In this document: positions 8,852 through 17,174 of the stretch, piece after piece
Layout of the letters: the number at the start of each line of letters is the position of its first letter
Numbering within the stretch: position 1 is the stretch's first letter
DNA from: an uncultured Psychrobacter sp.
Lineage (GTDB): Bacteria > Pseudomonadota > Gammaproteobacteria > Pseudomonadales > Moraxellaceae
DNA length: 64,000 nt
Assembly: GCF_947495825.1 (NCBI RefSeq)
Contig: NZ_CANMAH010000001.1
Location: 372,001-436,000, forward strand
Reading direction: 5' to 3'
Program-made: the position numbers and the translations under genes
Notes under the pieces: generated by a model
The model's database searches: none
What the model was told of the DNA's origin: nothing
What the model saw: the letters and a program-made list of their open reading frames with translations, nothing else

Positions 8852-9802
8852 TCAAAATACAAAATCTAGTGCCTCCTCATATTGATTAGAGGTTTCAAGA
8901 TACGCTGAGACCCATTCTAAAATGACTTTTACCTTGTGAGATCGTCCCAAAGATAAAGGATAAGTTATATAGTAAGCCCCTCGCCCTTTTGACGCATAAT
9001 TCCATGCTGTCACCAGTGCCCCAGACTGTAGCTCAGGGGCGACCAAGCGCAGTGGTACGAGTGCGATACCATAGCCAAGCAAGGCTGCAGCGATACACGC
9101 ATGGAAAGTATCAAAACGTGGACCTACAAACGTCCCATCAATACTGATGCCTTGTTGCTTAAAATACTCATACCAAGCACTTGGACGTGAGCTCAACTGT
9201 AGCAGTGTGCAATTATCTACATTGCTCGTGCAGGGGTTTTTATCCCGTAAATATTCAGGCTGGCAGACCGCCACACAATACTCATCAAACAGCTTAATCG
9301 CCTCCATTCCGCCCCAAATGCCATCACCATATAAAAAAGCAATATCGACATTTTGATCCTCAGAAAAAAATGGCCCAGCTTGCTCTTTTATATCTAGATT
9401 AATCAACGGATGCTCTTGGCTGAACCCTTTTAGCGCTGGTAACAGCCAGCGTGAACAAAAAGTCGGGTGTGAGGCAATCTTAAGCACTTCTGTATTGTCA
9501 CTATGTGACATCAAACTGGTGGTCGCCACCTCGATATGTTTGAGAATCTCCAGCACTTCAAGATAATAAGTCTTGCCAGCTAGCGTCAGTGAAATCCGGT
9601 GCGGCGTCCGATAAAAGAGTGAAATGTTCAACATCTCCTCTAACTGCGCAACTTGCTTACTGATGGCGCTTTGCGTCATATGCATCTCTTGCGCGGCATG
9701 GGTAAAACTCAAATGGCGTGCAGCCGTCTCAAAACACTGCAGAGCAGTGGTCGATGGGTATCTTCTAAACGCCAAGGGCTTATTGGTTTCGGTCTTCATC
9801 AT
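8852..9802 (-). CDS. LysR-family regulator (GcvA-like) of the lysine/pipecolate module
   Basis: 316 aa. The N-terminal winged helix reads STTALQCFETAARHLSFTHAAQEMHMTQSAISKQV and continues into a periplasmic-binding-like effector domain (ASHPTFCSRWLLPALKGF, DIAFLYGDG, LLGYGIALVPLRLV). The STTALQCFETAARHLSFT start is typical of the GcvA subgroup. It is transcribed in the same direction as the hglS-like gene. In P. putida a LysR gene also separates amaB from hglS, so control of this cluster is likely; the inducer is not visible. Two Met codons begin the frame and neither has a strong ribosome site, so the exact start is uncertain by one codon. Confidence 0.85.
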   Translation of the reverse strand: MMKTETNKPLAFRRYPSTTALQCFETAARHLSFTHAAQEMHMTQSAISKQVAQLEEMLNISLFYRTPHRISLTLAGKTYYLEVLEILKHIEVATTSLMSHSDNTEVLKIASHPTFCSRWLLPALKGFSQEHPLINLDIKEQAGPFFSEDQNVDIAFLYGDGIWGGMEAIKLFDEYCVAVCQPEYLRDKNPCTSNVDNCTLLQLSSRPSAWYEYFKQQGISIDGTFVGPRFDTFHACIAAALLGYGIALVPLRLVAPELQSGALVTAWNYASKGRGAYYITYPLSLGRSHKVKVILEWVSAYLETSNQYEEALDFVF

Positions 9803-9902
9803 TTATATTTTTTATCTCGTATAAAGCTTAGGGCATGAGGCATATGGGACATACACAAATAGACACTGTTAATTGCAACTAGCATATCTAACCTGGCAAA
9901 CC

Positions 9903-9938
9903 ATAGTCTTATCAGTATAAATAGTCTTATCAGTATAA
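9903..9938. repeat. Exact 18-bp tandem duplication
   Basis: ATAGTCTTATCAGTATAA occurs at 9903-9920 and again immediately at 9921-9938 without a mismatch, upstream of the LysR gene. The perfect identity suggests a recent duplication or a selected double binding site. Confidence 0.85.
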
Positions 9939-10143
9939 AAAAGATACAAAGAGACGGGGTTAGATTTTACAAAGCCTCTAATAAAAACACTGGTTTAACA
10001 ATTACTAGAATTATATCTCAAATTAAAGTACTGGACAGCAGGTACGAATGTTAAACCAAGCAATCTTTTATCTTTGATGGTCTAATCGAAGCGATTATTT
10101 CAAAAGCATTTTATCAGTCATAAAACAACTATAGAACAACGCC

Positions 10144-10175
10144 AAAAAGCCGATAACAGAATAGCTATCGGCTTT
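10144..10175 (-). terminator. Rho-independent terminator after maiA
   Basis: AAAGCCGATA (10146-10155) pairs with TATCGGCTTT (10166-10175) around a 10-nt loop. On the minus strand a short T run (TTTTT) follows. It lies about 65 bp past the maiA stop. Confidence 0.8.
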
Positions 10176-10240
10176 GTGAAGTGTGTGACAATAAAGTGAA
10201 TGACAATTAAATCAGCTGTTAACTCATTTGAGCGTTACTT

Positions 10241-10885
10241 TTAATGCGGTGCATCAGGCTGATTCATAGGATCTGCATCAAAAAATGCCTGGAGCGTACG
10301 GCAATGCTCATCAATAGCCATAATATTTGGATAAGGTGTCAAATCTACCTTAAAACGACGCGCTGAATAGACTTGCGGGATTAGATAGCAATCTGCAAAC
10401 GTTGGACTGTTACCGTAACAGAATTTGCCGCGCGACTTATCCTTTGCTAATAACGTCTCTAGTGCAGCAAAGCCTTCCTCTATCCAGCGTTGACACCATG
10501 CCAACACTTCATCTTCATCGACTGACAACTCGTTACGTAAATATTGCAAAATACGGCGGTTATTGATCGGATGAATATCACAGCCAATCATCGCGCTCAG
10601 TGCTCGTACTTGCATACGGCCAGCAGCGTCTTTGGGCAATAATGGATTGTGCGGATAAACCTCCTCTAACCACTCTAAGATAGCTGGGCTTTGATAAAGC
10701 AGTAAGTCGTCCGTCTGTAAGGCAGGGACTAAACCTTGGGGATTGATGGCCTTAAATACTGGCTCAGACTGCTCATCCTTTGCCAAATTAATAGAGATAG
10801 CATCATAATCTAAACCTTTTAGATTTAATGCAATACGTGTACGGTGTGAAGTGCCACTACGAAAGTAGCCATAAAGTGTCATCAT
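10241..10885 (-). CDS. maiA: Maleylacetoacetate isomerase (zeta-class GST)
   Basis: 214 aa, the usual length. It isomerises maleylacetoacetate to fumarylacetoacetate using glutathione. The zeta-class N-terminal motif appears as FRSGTSHRTRIALNLKGL, in place of the more common SSxSxRVRIAL. Other landmarks are NPQGLVPAL (cis-Pro), YQSPAILEWLEE and the zeta signature IHPINNRRILQYL. The start ATG has AGGAG about 8 nt upstream. It is divergent from the IclR-type regulator at 11071 and belongs to the Phe/Tyr degradation island with fahA, hppD and phhA. Confidence 0.9.
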   Translation of the reverse strand: MMTLYGYFRSGTSHRTRIALNLKGLDYDAISINLAKDEQSEPVFKAINPQGLVPALQTDDLLLYQSPAILEWLEEVYPHNPLLPKDAAGRMQVRALSAMIGCDIHPINNRRILQYLRNELSVDEDEVLAWCQRWIEEGFAALETLLAKDKSRGKFCYGNSPTFADCYLIPQVYSARRFKVDLTPYPNIMAIDEHCRTLQAFFDADPMNQPDAPH

Positions 10886-11070
10886 AGTTATTCTCCTGAT
10901 ATGTTATAAGTGCTGAGTTGTAAATGCTCATTTATCAATGCCTATGTATAGATATTAAAGAGAGTTTTTCTATATATACCAAACGCTCATTATTACCTAT
11001 ATAATTAGCCATGGTAATAAACCTGTCAAATCTAACCATCAAATCGTTTTTTTATTCAACTGAGTCATCA

Positions 11071-11922
11071 ATGTCATCAATAGAAACAACAGCAAATAAG
11101 AATCAAGGCGGTATACAGTCACTTGAGATTGGTCTCTCTGTCCTAGATGTGCTTATAGATTACCACGAACCTATGATGCTAAAAGACATTGCTGAAGCGA
11201 TGCAAATGCACCCTGCAAAAGTACATCGTTATTTGGTTAGTCTCATTCGTAAAGACTATGCACGTAAGCTGAGCGATGGACGCTACGGACTCGGCACACG
11301 AGTCAACGCACTGGGTCACACCAACTTCGATCAAAACAATATTTTGCAGCGCCTAACCCATGCGGCGACTGAAATTAAAGATACCATCAATTGCGGTGTG
11401 CAAATCGCTAAGTGGTTTAGTGAAGGCCCTATTGTGATTCACTCATTTGAGCCGGACAGTCCAATCAGTATCATTACTCGTATAGGCTCACGTATGCCAC
11501 TGACGTCTTCTGCGACAGGTAGACTGTTTGCCAGCTATCAGCCTGAGACTGTCATCAAACCTTTAGTGCTTACAGAGTGGCAAGGAGATATCGATATCTT
11601 GTCATCAGCGCCTACCCCTACTACCAAACCCAAAAGCTCTGAACTCTCTGCTAAATGGAAAGCGTTTACTGAACTGCAAACCGATATCCGTACGCAAGGT
11701 TATGCAACGGTTGCTGGAGATATGCTAATGGGGATTAATGCCATTAGCATACCCGTCATTTTACCGCAGCCTAAAGATATTAACGATATTGACCCATCTG
11801 CTAACGATGTGCTATTAGAATACGCGCTCACTATTATCGGTACTGCTGAACAACTTCCATTAGATAATCAGCAAGTCAAGGATAGAATATTAGCAATAGC
11901 TAAGCGTTATCAAATTATTTAG
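11071..11922 (+). CDS. IclR-family transcriptional regulator
   Basis: 283 aa from ATG 11071; an upstream in-frame ATG at 11011 would add 20 residues, and neither has a strong ribosome site. The winged HTH covers SLEIGLSVLDVLIDY, MLKDIAEAMQMHPAKVHRYLVSLIRKDYARKL. It is followed by the IclR effector domain, including MPLTSSATGRLFASY and GYATVAGDMLMGINAISIPV. It lies between maiA (divergent) and the VOC gene (convergent, 5 bp apart), so it probably senses an intermediate of homogentisate breakdown and controls these genes. That role is inferred. Confidence 0.85.
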   Translation: MSSIETTANKNQGGIQSLEIGLSVLDVLIDYHEPMMLKDIAEAMQMHPAKVHRYLVSLIRKDYARKLSDGRYGLGTRVNALGHTNFDQNNILQRLTHAATEIKDTINCGVQIAKWFSEGPIVIHSFEPDSPISIITRIGSRMPLTSSATGRLFASYQPETVIKPLVLTEWQGDIDILSSAPTPTTKPKSSELSAKWKAFTELQTDIRTQGYATVAGDMLMGINAISIPVILPQPKDINDIDPSANDVLLEYALTIIGTAEQLPLDNQQVKDRILAIAKRYQII

Positions 11923-11927
11923 ATTAC

Positions 11928-12503
11928 CTATTCCCCTACAGGCACCTGCTCTTTGGCTTCCTTTAACTCTTCAGCATGCAAAAACTGCGTATGAGCTGGT
12001 GCACGTTTAGTACGTGCCCATTCATCAAGCATTTCTTGCTTCATCTCTTCAGTAATCATCGAGATTTTTGCTTCTGAGGCAGAGTCATCATAGGTCAACT
12101 CTAAGCGATGACCATTGGGATCAAAGAAATAAATAGAGTGAAAAATACCGTGATCGGTCACACCGACAATATCGATGCCAGCAGACTCTAATTGCTCTTT
12201 GGCAGCCATAAGCTCGTCACGGTCTTTAACTTTAAGTGCTAAGTGCTGCACCCAACTTGGGGTATTAGGGTCAAACCCCATCTCAGGCTGATTGGGCACT
12301 TCAAAAAATGCCAATACATTGCCGTTACCTGCATCTAAAAAGACATGCATGTAAGGATCAAAGGCTTTGGTAGAAGGCACATGGTCTTCAGCAAACGCCA
12401 AAACGAAGTCCATGTTTAAGTGTTTTTTGTACCACTCTACGGTTTCTTTAGCGTCTTTGCAGCGATAGGCTACGTGATGGATTTTCTCTATTTTAAAGCT
12501 CAT
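11928..12503 (-). CDS. VOC-superfamily metalloprotein; candidate homogentisate ring-cleavage enzyme
   Basis: 191 aa, a single glyoxalase/extradiol-type domain (residues about 5-140) plus a charged helical tail. All four glyoxalase-I-type metal positions are present: His10 (KIHHVAYRC), Glu68 (AFFEVP), His87 (WVQHLAL) and Glu135 (GHRLELTYD). The subset His10-His87-Glu135 would also make the two-His/one-carboxylate Fe(II) site of type I extradiol dioxygenases. It is 192 bp downstream of fahA on the same strand and near maiA; the island lacks a cupin-type HmgA. It could therefore open homogentisate, or be an accessory glyoxalase. The start has AAGGAT 7-8 nt upstream. Family assignment is firm, function is inference. 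Confidence 0.8.
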   Translation of the reverse strand: MSFKIEKIHHVAYRCKDAKETVEWYKKHLNMDFVLAFAEDHVPSTKAFDPYMHVFLDAGNGNVLAFFEVPNQPEMGFDPNTPSWVQHLALKVKDRDELMAAKEQLESAGIDIVGVTDHGIFHSIYFFDPNGHRLELTYDDSASEAKISMITEEMKQEMLDEWARTKRAPAHTQFLHAEELKEAKEQVPVGE

Positions 12504-12695
12504 ATCAATATCCTTTTGATAATGCGTAAAACATAAGCTTGATGCTCTAATAAAGCTTTGGCATACAACCTAAGTCAAGTAGCTGTCTGAATTAACGATG
12601 ACTGTATCAACAATGTCCGTATTAAAGACAGAAAAATTAATAACATTCATATTAATAACGGCAACTGACTGTTTTACGCTTATTCTATATAAAAG

Positions 12696-13988
12696 TTATG
12701 CGTCAAAATCAAAGTTTAAAGCTGGTAGCACCTTTCCGCGTACTTCGCCAAACCCAACACGAATGCCGTCTTTTTCGCTATAACCTTTCATAATGACGGT
12801 ATCGCCATCTTCGATAAAGGTGCGTGTGCTCCCGCCCTTAAGCTCAACGGGTTTGGTCGCGTTCCAAGCAATCTCAAGCATTGAGCCATAAGAATCTGGC
12901 GTTGGTCCTGAGATAGTACCTGAGCCCATCATATCGCCAACTTCGACTTTACAGCCTGTAATGGTGTGATGCGTCAATTGCTGAGCCATCGACCAATACA
13001 TGTATTTAAAGTTGGTTTCAGAAATGACGGTAGCGCTGTCCGCATTTTCTGGTTGCAGCTCTACTGACAGATTAATATCAAAGCTGTTATCGGATCCTGC
13101 CTCTTGTAGATAAGCCAATGGCTTAGGATCTTGCGTTGGGATTGAGGTTTTGAATGGCTCTAGAGCATCTAAGGTGACAATCCAAGGAGATACCTCTGAA
13201 GCAAAAGTTTTAGCGTTAAAAGGCCCTAAAGGTACGTATTCCCATTTTTGAATATCACGAGCTGACCAGTCGTTAAGCAGCACCATACCAAAAATATGAT
13301 CCCATGCGTTTTTAATAGAGATTGGCTCTCCAATTTTGTTAGGTTGACCTACGATAAAGGCGGTTTCAAGCTCAAAATCAAGGCGCTTACAAGGCGCAAA
13401 AATAGGACGCTCATCTGGATTGGGTTTGAGCTGACCTGATGGACGAATGATATCTGTAGCACCTGTCACAAAGACCGTACTGGCGCGGCCGTTGTAGCCG
13501 ACTGGCATCTCTTTCCAATTGGGCAATAAGGCATTATTGGGGTCACGGAATAACGTACCGACGTTAGTAGCATGCTCTTTTGATGAATAAAAGTCAGTGT
13601 AGCCAGGCACATGAACAGGTAGATGCATCGTGACATCGGCTTGCTTAAATAACGCTTTGTCTTGTAAATCTTGGTTATCGCGTAGCGTGTCTGTGTCAGC
13701 AGATAGCAGAGTCTGAATGGTGCTACGCGCGCTAGTCCAATTATCCCGACCAGAATCAATAAAAGCGTTCAATGTCGGCTGGTCAAAATAGCTACCGCCT
13801 TCTAACTTGAGCAGACCTTCGGTCTCAAGTATCGCTAAGTCTAAAACATGCTCGCCAATCGCGACACCAGCACGGCGTTTGCCATCAGCAGTGTCACTAA
13901 AGATGCCATAAGGCAAATTGTGAATAGAAAAATCAGAGTCGCTTGCGATATCAAGAAATGAAGAGAGGTTTTTGTCAATCGTTGACAT
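12696..13988 (-). CDS. fahA: Fumarylacetoacetase
   Basis: 430 aa. It hydrolyses fumarylacetoacetate to fumarate and acetoacetate, the last step of tyrosine degradation. An N-terminal SH3-like domain is followed by the FAH fold. Visible active-site blocks are YTDFYSSKEHATNVG (metal Asp), RLDFELETAFIVG (two metal Glu), LLNDWSARDIQKWEYVPLGPF (metal Asp and catalytic basic region) and GSGTISGP. The frame extends to 14009, but ATG 13988 carries AAGGAG 7 nt upstream and is the real start. It lies upstream of the VOC gene, on the same strand. Confidence 0.93.
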   Translation of the reverse strand: MSTIDKNLSSFLDIASDSDFSIHNLPYGIFSDTADGKRRAGVAIGEHVLDLAILETEGLLKLEGGSYFDQPTLNAFIDSGRDNWTSARSTIQTLLSADTDTLRDNQDLQDKALFKQADVTMHLPVHVPGYTDFYSSKEHATNVGTLFRDPNNALLPNWKEMPVGYNGRASTVFVTGATDIIRPSGQLKPNPDERPIFAPCKRLDFELETAFIVGQPNKIGEPISIKNAWDHIFGMVLLNDWSARDIQKWEYVPLGPFNAKTFASEVSPWIVTLDALEPFKTSIPTQDPKPLAYLQEAGSDNSFDINLSVELQPENADSATVISETNFKYMYWSMAQQLTHHTITGCKVEVGDMMGSGTISGPTPDSYGSMLEIAWNATKPVELKGGSTRTFIEDGDTVIMKGYSEKDGIRVGFGEVRGKVLPALNFDFDA

Positions 13989-14384
13989 GGGTTGCTCCTT
14001 GCTAGGCAATTGGTTTTATAAATTTAGTTGTATAAATCATACGAAATTACGCATAGATTAATATCTTACATATAATGTAATTTATATTGATCTGTATTGC
14101 AAGTAATTCCTTAGCACTTTAGTAAGATATAGCAGCTAATTACTAAGATGCATTTTCTATTTTACGACTTAACTACCGATTTGTTCTGTAAACAAATGAA
14201 GTTATTCATTTATAATGCGCGAGCACGATGATGCATGATAAGCATCCTTACCTAATTTATCGTTCATCATCTAATACCATGGCGCGCCAACAAGCAGCTA
14301 ACGCAAAATAAGTGTTTTTATTAAAATAACAGTCATAACGATAGTGTGGTTTGACAGTCAGACGTTAAGAGAGGATAGCCATAC
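13989..14384. other. Divergent promoter region between fahA and yetF-like gene
   Basis: 396 bp of AT-rich DNA with no ORF. It contains the palindrome at 14066-14080 and an isolated GC-rich patch (GGCGCGCC at about 14281). Promoters for both genes must lie here, but I cannot place -35/-10 elements with confidence. Confidence 0.5.
14066..14080. promoter_or_regulatory. Candidate operator palindrome upstream of fahA
   Basis: TTACAT-ATA-ATGTAA is a perfect 6-bp inverted repeat with a 3-bp centre, 78 bp upstream of the fahA ATG. The nearby IclR or LysR regulators are candidate binders. I did not find the same palindrome before maiA or the VOC gene. Confidence 0.4.
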
Positions 14385-15062
14385 ATGGATCTGGTAAGTA
14401 TTTTTATTTATGACACGACTTGGGCGTTCGCTGCCGAAATCGCCATACGCGTGATAGTCATGTTTAGCATGATTATTGTATTTTTACGTTTTACTGGTAA
14501 ACGCGGTGTACGGCAGCTGTCTATTTTTGAGTTGACCATTATTTTGTCATTGGGTTCTATCGCCGGTGATCCAATGTTCACCGAGGATTTACCGATTATT
14601 CAAGCGGTACTTATCATGAGTATCGTAATTCTCATGTATCGGCTCTGTACTTGGGTAATGATGAAATATCAGCCTTTTGAAGATCTTTTGGAAGGAAAGT
14701 CGATTTATATCGTAGAAGATGGCGCTTTGGTACTTGATAAGATTAAAAGAGGAAAAATGTCACATGATGAGTTTTTCGCTGAGATGCGCCAGCAAGGGGT
14801 TGAACACTTAGGTCAGGTACGTGTCGGCTTATTGGAAACTGATGGCTCATTTAGTTTATTGCTATTTCCGCCCGATAAAACACGTTATGGCTTACCACTT
14901 TTTCCTAAGCAATATCAAGCAGCTGACGAGATAGATCCAAAGCATTGCTATGCTTGTATGCACTGCGGTTATGTCGATTATATTACTAAACCAGATCAGC
15001 AGTGCGTACGCTGCGAATGTAAAAGTTGGGCAAAGGCCTTGGATAGTAAGATTGTAAGATAG
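14385..15062 (+). CDS. YetF-like DUF421 membrane protein with C-terminal zinc-ribbon
   Basis: 225 aa. Three hydrophobic segments (about 15-35, 47-62, 70-92) precede the cytosolic DUF421 domain with FLRFTGKRGVRQLSIFEL, GKSIYIVEDGALVLDKI and LGQVRVGLLETDGSFSLL. Unusually, the C-terminus adds a cysteine-rich segment: Cys188, 191 and 194 (CYACMHCG) and Cys207, 210 and 212 (CVRCEC), resembling a rubredoxin-like or zinc-ribbon fold. YetF proteins are poorly understood envelope proteins. It is divergent from fahA and convergent with the NhaC gene, so it seems an independent insertion in the tyrosine island. Confidence 0.8.
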   Translation: MDLVSIFIYDTTWAFAAEIAIRVIVMFSMIIVFLRFTGKRGVRQLSIFELTIILSLGSIAGDPMFTEDLPIIQAVLIMSIVILMYRLCTWVMMKYQPFEDLLEGKSIYIVEDGALVLDKIKRGKMSHDEFFAEMRQQGVEHLGQVRVGLLETDGSFSLLLFPPDKTRYGLPLFPKQYQAADEIDPKHCYACMHCGYVDYITKPDQQCVRCECKSWAKALDSKIVR

Positions 15063-15093
15063 CCTAAAATCACTCTTTAATTGACTGAAAACG

Positions 15094-15129
15094 AGTAAAG
15101 CCGTCGCCAAAAATAGCGACGGCTTTACT
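15094..15129. terminator. Bidirectional terminator between yetF-like and NhaC genes
   Basis: A perfect 14-bp stem, AGTAAAGCCGTCGC (15094-15107) with GCGACGGCTTTACT (15116-15129) and an 8-nt loop, placed between convergent genes. Confidence 0.85.
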
Positions 15130-15178
15130 TTAGACAATCTTTATCAACACGTAGAAACGTGACTAAAACCTAAATGAA

Positions 15179-16582
15179 CTATCGGGCGGAGACTTTGGTC
15201 CCATCTTTATGACTAATCGTCAGCCCTGTAAAGCCAAATATCAATGTCAATAGTAGCGACAGATAACAGAAAAACGCATAAGGCAGATAATCTAGAACAG
15301 GCACGCCTAGTGCTTGGCTGATAAATACGCCGCACACACTCCAAGGTACGAGTGGATTGATTACCGTTCCTGCATCTTCAATGGTGCGAGATAAGTTTTT
15401 TGGATGTAAGTTTAAGCGCTCAAATATCGGACGAAACGCGGTGCCGGATAGTAGGATACTTAGATACTGCTCACCGATAAGGACGTTGATACTGAGTGCT
15501 GACATGGCAGCGGCAAATATTGCGCGTCCCGAGCTGGTCAAAGTGTCCTTGATACCTGATAGCAGCGCTGGCAGGATACCTAAAGCGCTCAGCAATCCAC
15601 CAAGACTAAGAGCCAATATCACAATCATTTGAGTAAAGAACATGCTTTGTACGCCGCCGCGTGAGAGCATGCCGCCCACTTCTCCAAGATCTAATGTTTC
15701 AGCGGGCGCATAACCGGCAAAGAAGTATCCGCCCAATTGTCCAAGGCTTGGTGAACTGTGCAAATAGGTGACAATCAATGCTGCAATAATGGTACAAATA
15801 ATGGTATAAATGGCGTTAACCCGAAACAACGCTAACCCAACAAGTACCACAAACGGTAATACTGCATAACCATGCACCAAACCACTGTCGATCAGCTGTC
15901 CTTGTAACACCGTTACCTGACTTAAATCCCCGCTGACCGTCTGTCCTGAAAAGAACCAAAAAAGTATGACCGTCAGTATCCACGCAGGTACCGTGGTATA
16001 CATCATATTGCGAATATGCTCAAATAAATCGATCCCCACCACTGATGAGGCGATGGTACAAGTATCAGATAATGGCGACATCTTATCACCGAAGAACGCC
16101 CCTGATACCACAGCGCCAGCAGCGATAGCGACATTGGCATCAAACGCATTACTCATTCCAATAAATGCCACGCCCAAGGTCGCCGCAGTGGTCAAGCTAC
16201 TGCCCAAGGCAATGCCGATAATTGAAGTAAGCACAAAGGCTGATATGTAATAAAACTCTGGCGAGATAAGCTCAAAGCCAAAGTACATCAGTGTCGGTAT
16301 GGCGCCAGACATCATAAGTGCAGCGACCATCAAACCAATGAAGAAAAACAGATAAATCGCACCAATACCGCGCATTACTCCAGAGGCCATTTGTCCTTGC
16401 ATGTCATCGAAGCTTAGACCTTTGAATAGGCCAATAGCCAATAACACGCAAATAGCGAGTATTAACGATAGATGAGGCACCCAGCCAAAGCCTATCATGG
16501 TAATACCCATAATGGCGATGACAGTGATGGCAATAATAAATGCTAGCTTGGGTGAAAACTGGGTGAGTATTTGTGGCGGCAT
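15179..16582 (-). CDS. NhaC-family antiporter-like transporter in the Phe/Tyr island
   Basis: 467 aa with about 11 membrane segments and the family block GAFFGDKMSPLSDTCTIAS. Start ATG 16582 has AAGGA 6 nt upstream; a GTG one codon earlier is possible. It lies 91 bp after phhB on the same strand. NhaC-type proteins have been predicted to move amino acids in some bacteria, so import of tyrosine or phenylalanine coupled to Na+ is plausible here. Biochemically it could equally be a Na+/H+ or organic-acid antiporter. The second NhaC gene in this window lies in the lysine island. Confidence 0.85.
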   Translation of the reverse strand: MPPQILTQFSPKLAFIIAITVIAIMGITMIGFGWVPHLSLILAICVLLAIGLFKGLSFDDMQGQMASGVMRGIGAIYLFFFIGLMVAALMMSGAIPTLMYFGFELISPEFYYISAFVLTSIIGIALGSSLTTAATLGVAFIGMSNAFDANVAIAAGAVVSGAFFGDKMSPLSDTCTIASSVVGIDLFEHIRNMMYTTVPAWILTVILFWFFSGQTVSGDLSQVTVLQGQLIDSGLVHGYAVLPFVVLVGLALFRVNAIYTIICTIIAALIVTYLHSSPSLGQLGGYFFAGYAPAETLDLGEVGGMLSRGGVQSMFFTQMIVILALSLGGLLSALGILPALLSGIKDTLTSSGRAIFAAAMSALSINVLIGEQYLSILLSGTAFRPIFERLNLHPKNLSRTIEDAGTVINPLVPWSVCGVFISQALGVPVLDYLPYAFFCYLSLLLTLIFGFTGLTISHKDGTKVSAR

Positions 16583-16673
16583 CACACATCCTTAGATGAC
16601 CAGTTGAGTTTGGTTTCGGGTTGGCTTTGAGTATGGCAAGTTTACTGAGTCGCTTTGATTATTGCTACCCTCA

Positions 16674-17015
16674 TTACTTACTGTATAGGCTATCTGTCTT
16701 TGCTGCCATGATAAAATCATTGCGGTGCAGACCTTTGATACTGTGCGACCACCAAGTAACCGTCGCTTTACCCCACTCTACCAATATGCCAGGATGATGC
16801 CCTTCGGCTTCCGCGATATCTGCCAGCTGATTGGCAAACGCCATCGCAGTGACAAAGTTTTTGAATTTATATTGGCGTTGTAACTGATTGATCCCATTGT
16901 CTTCAATGAGTGACCAATCAGGAAGTTGTTGTAATAGCTCGCGCGCCTCACTCTCATCGACTGTCGGTGCACCGACACGGCAGGCTTCGCAGCTGGCTTG
17001 AGATAATGTTGTCAT
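16674..17015 (-). CDS. phhB: Pterin-4a-carbinolamine dehydratase
   Basis: 113 aa. It dehydrates the 4a-hydroxytetrahydropterin made by phenylalanine hydroxylase, recycling the pterin cofactor. The active-site motif [21 protein letters not shown] includes the His-His-Pro triad and is followed by [16 protein letters not shown]. It lies 159 bp downstream of phhA on the same strand, the usual pairing. The N-terminus carries a short Cys-containing extension ([11 protein letters not shown]), as in proteobacterial PhhB. Confidence 0.93.
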   Translation of the reverse strand: MTTLSQASCEACRVGAPTVDESEARELLQQLPDWSLIEDNGINQLQRQYKFKNFVTAMAFANQLADIAEAEGHHPGILVEWGKATVTWWSHSIKGLHRNDFIMAAKTDSLYSK

Positions 17016-17174
17016 AGTAAATTCCTTTTATTTTAACTATTGAGTTTTTGTTAAATGTACGTCCATGTTGACGCTAATGTTTATTACTTATTTAAACAGG
17101 TAATTTTAAATAGATAATATTGCACTGCTTTTGGTTAAGCTATTACTTGCTTTAATGATCAATTGATTAAGCAA

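Larger units (their letters stand above)
9803..10240. other. 438-bp spacer between maiA-like and LysR genes
   Basis: Non-coding and AT-rich. It holds the LysR upstream region, an exact 18-bp tandem duplication at 9903-9938 and the maiA terminator at 10144-10175. Nothing else recognisable was seen. Confidence 0.5.
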
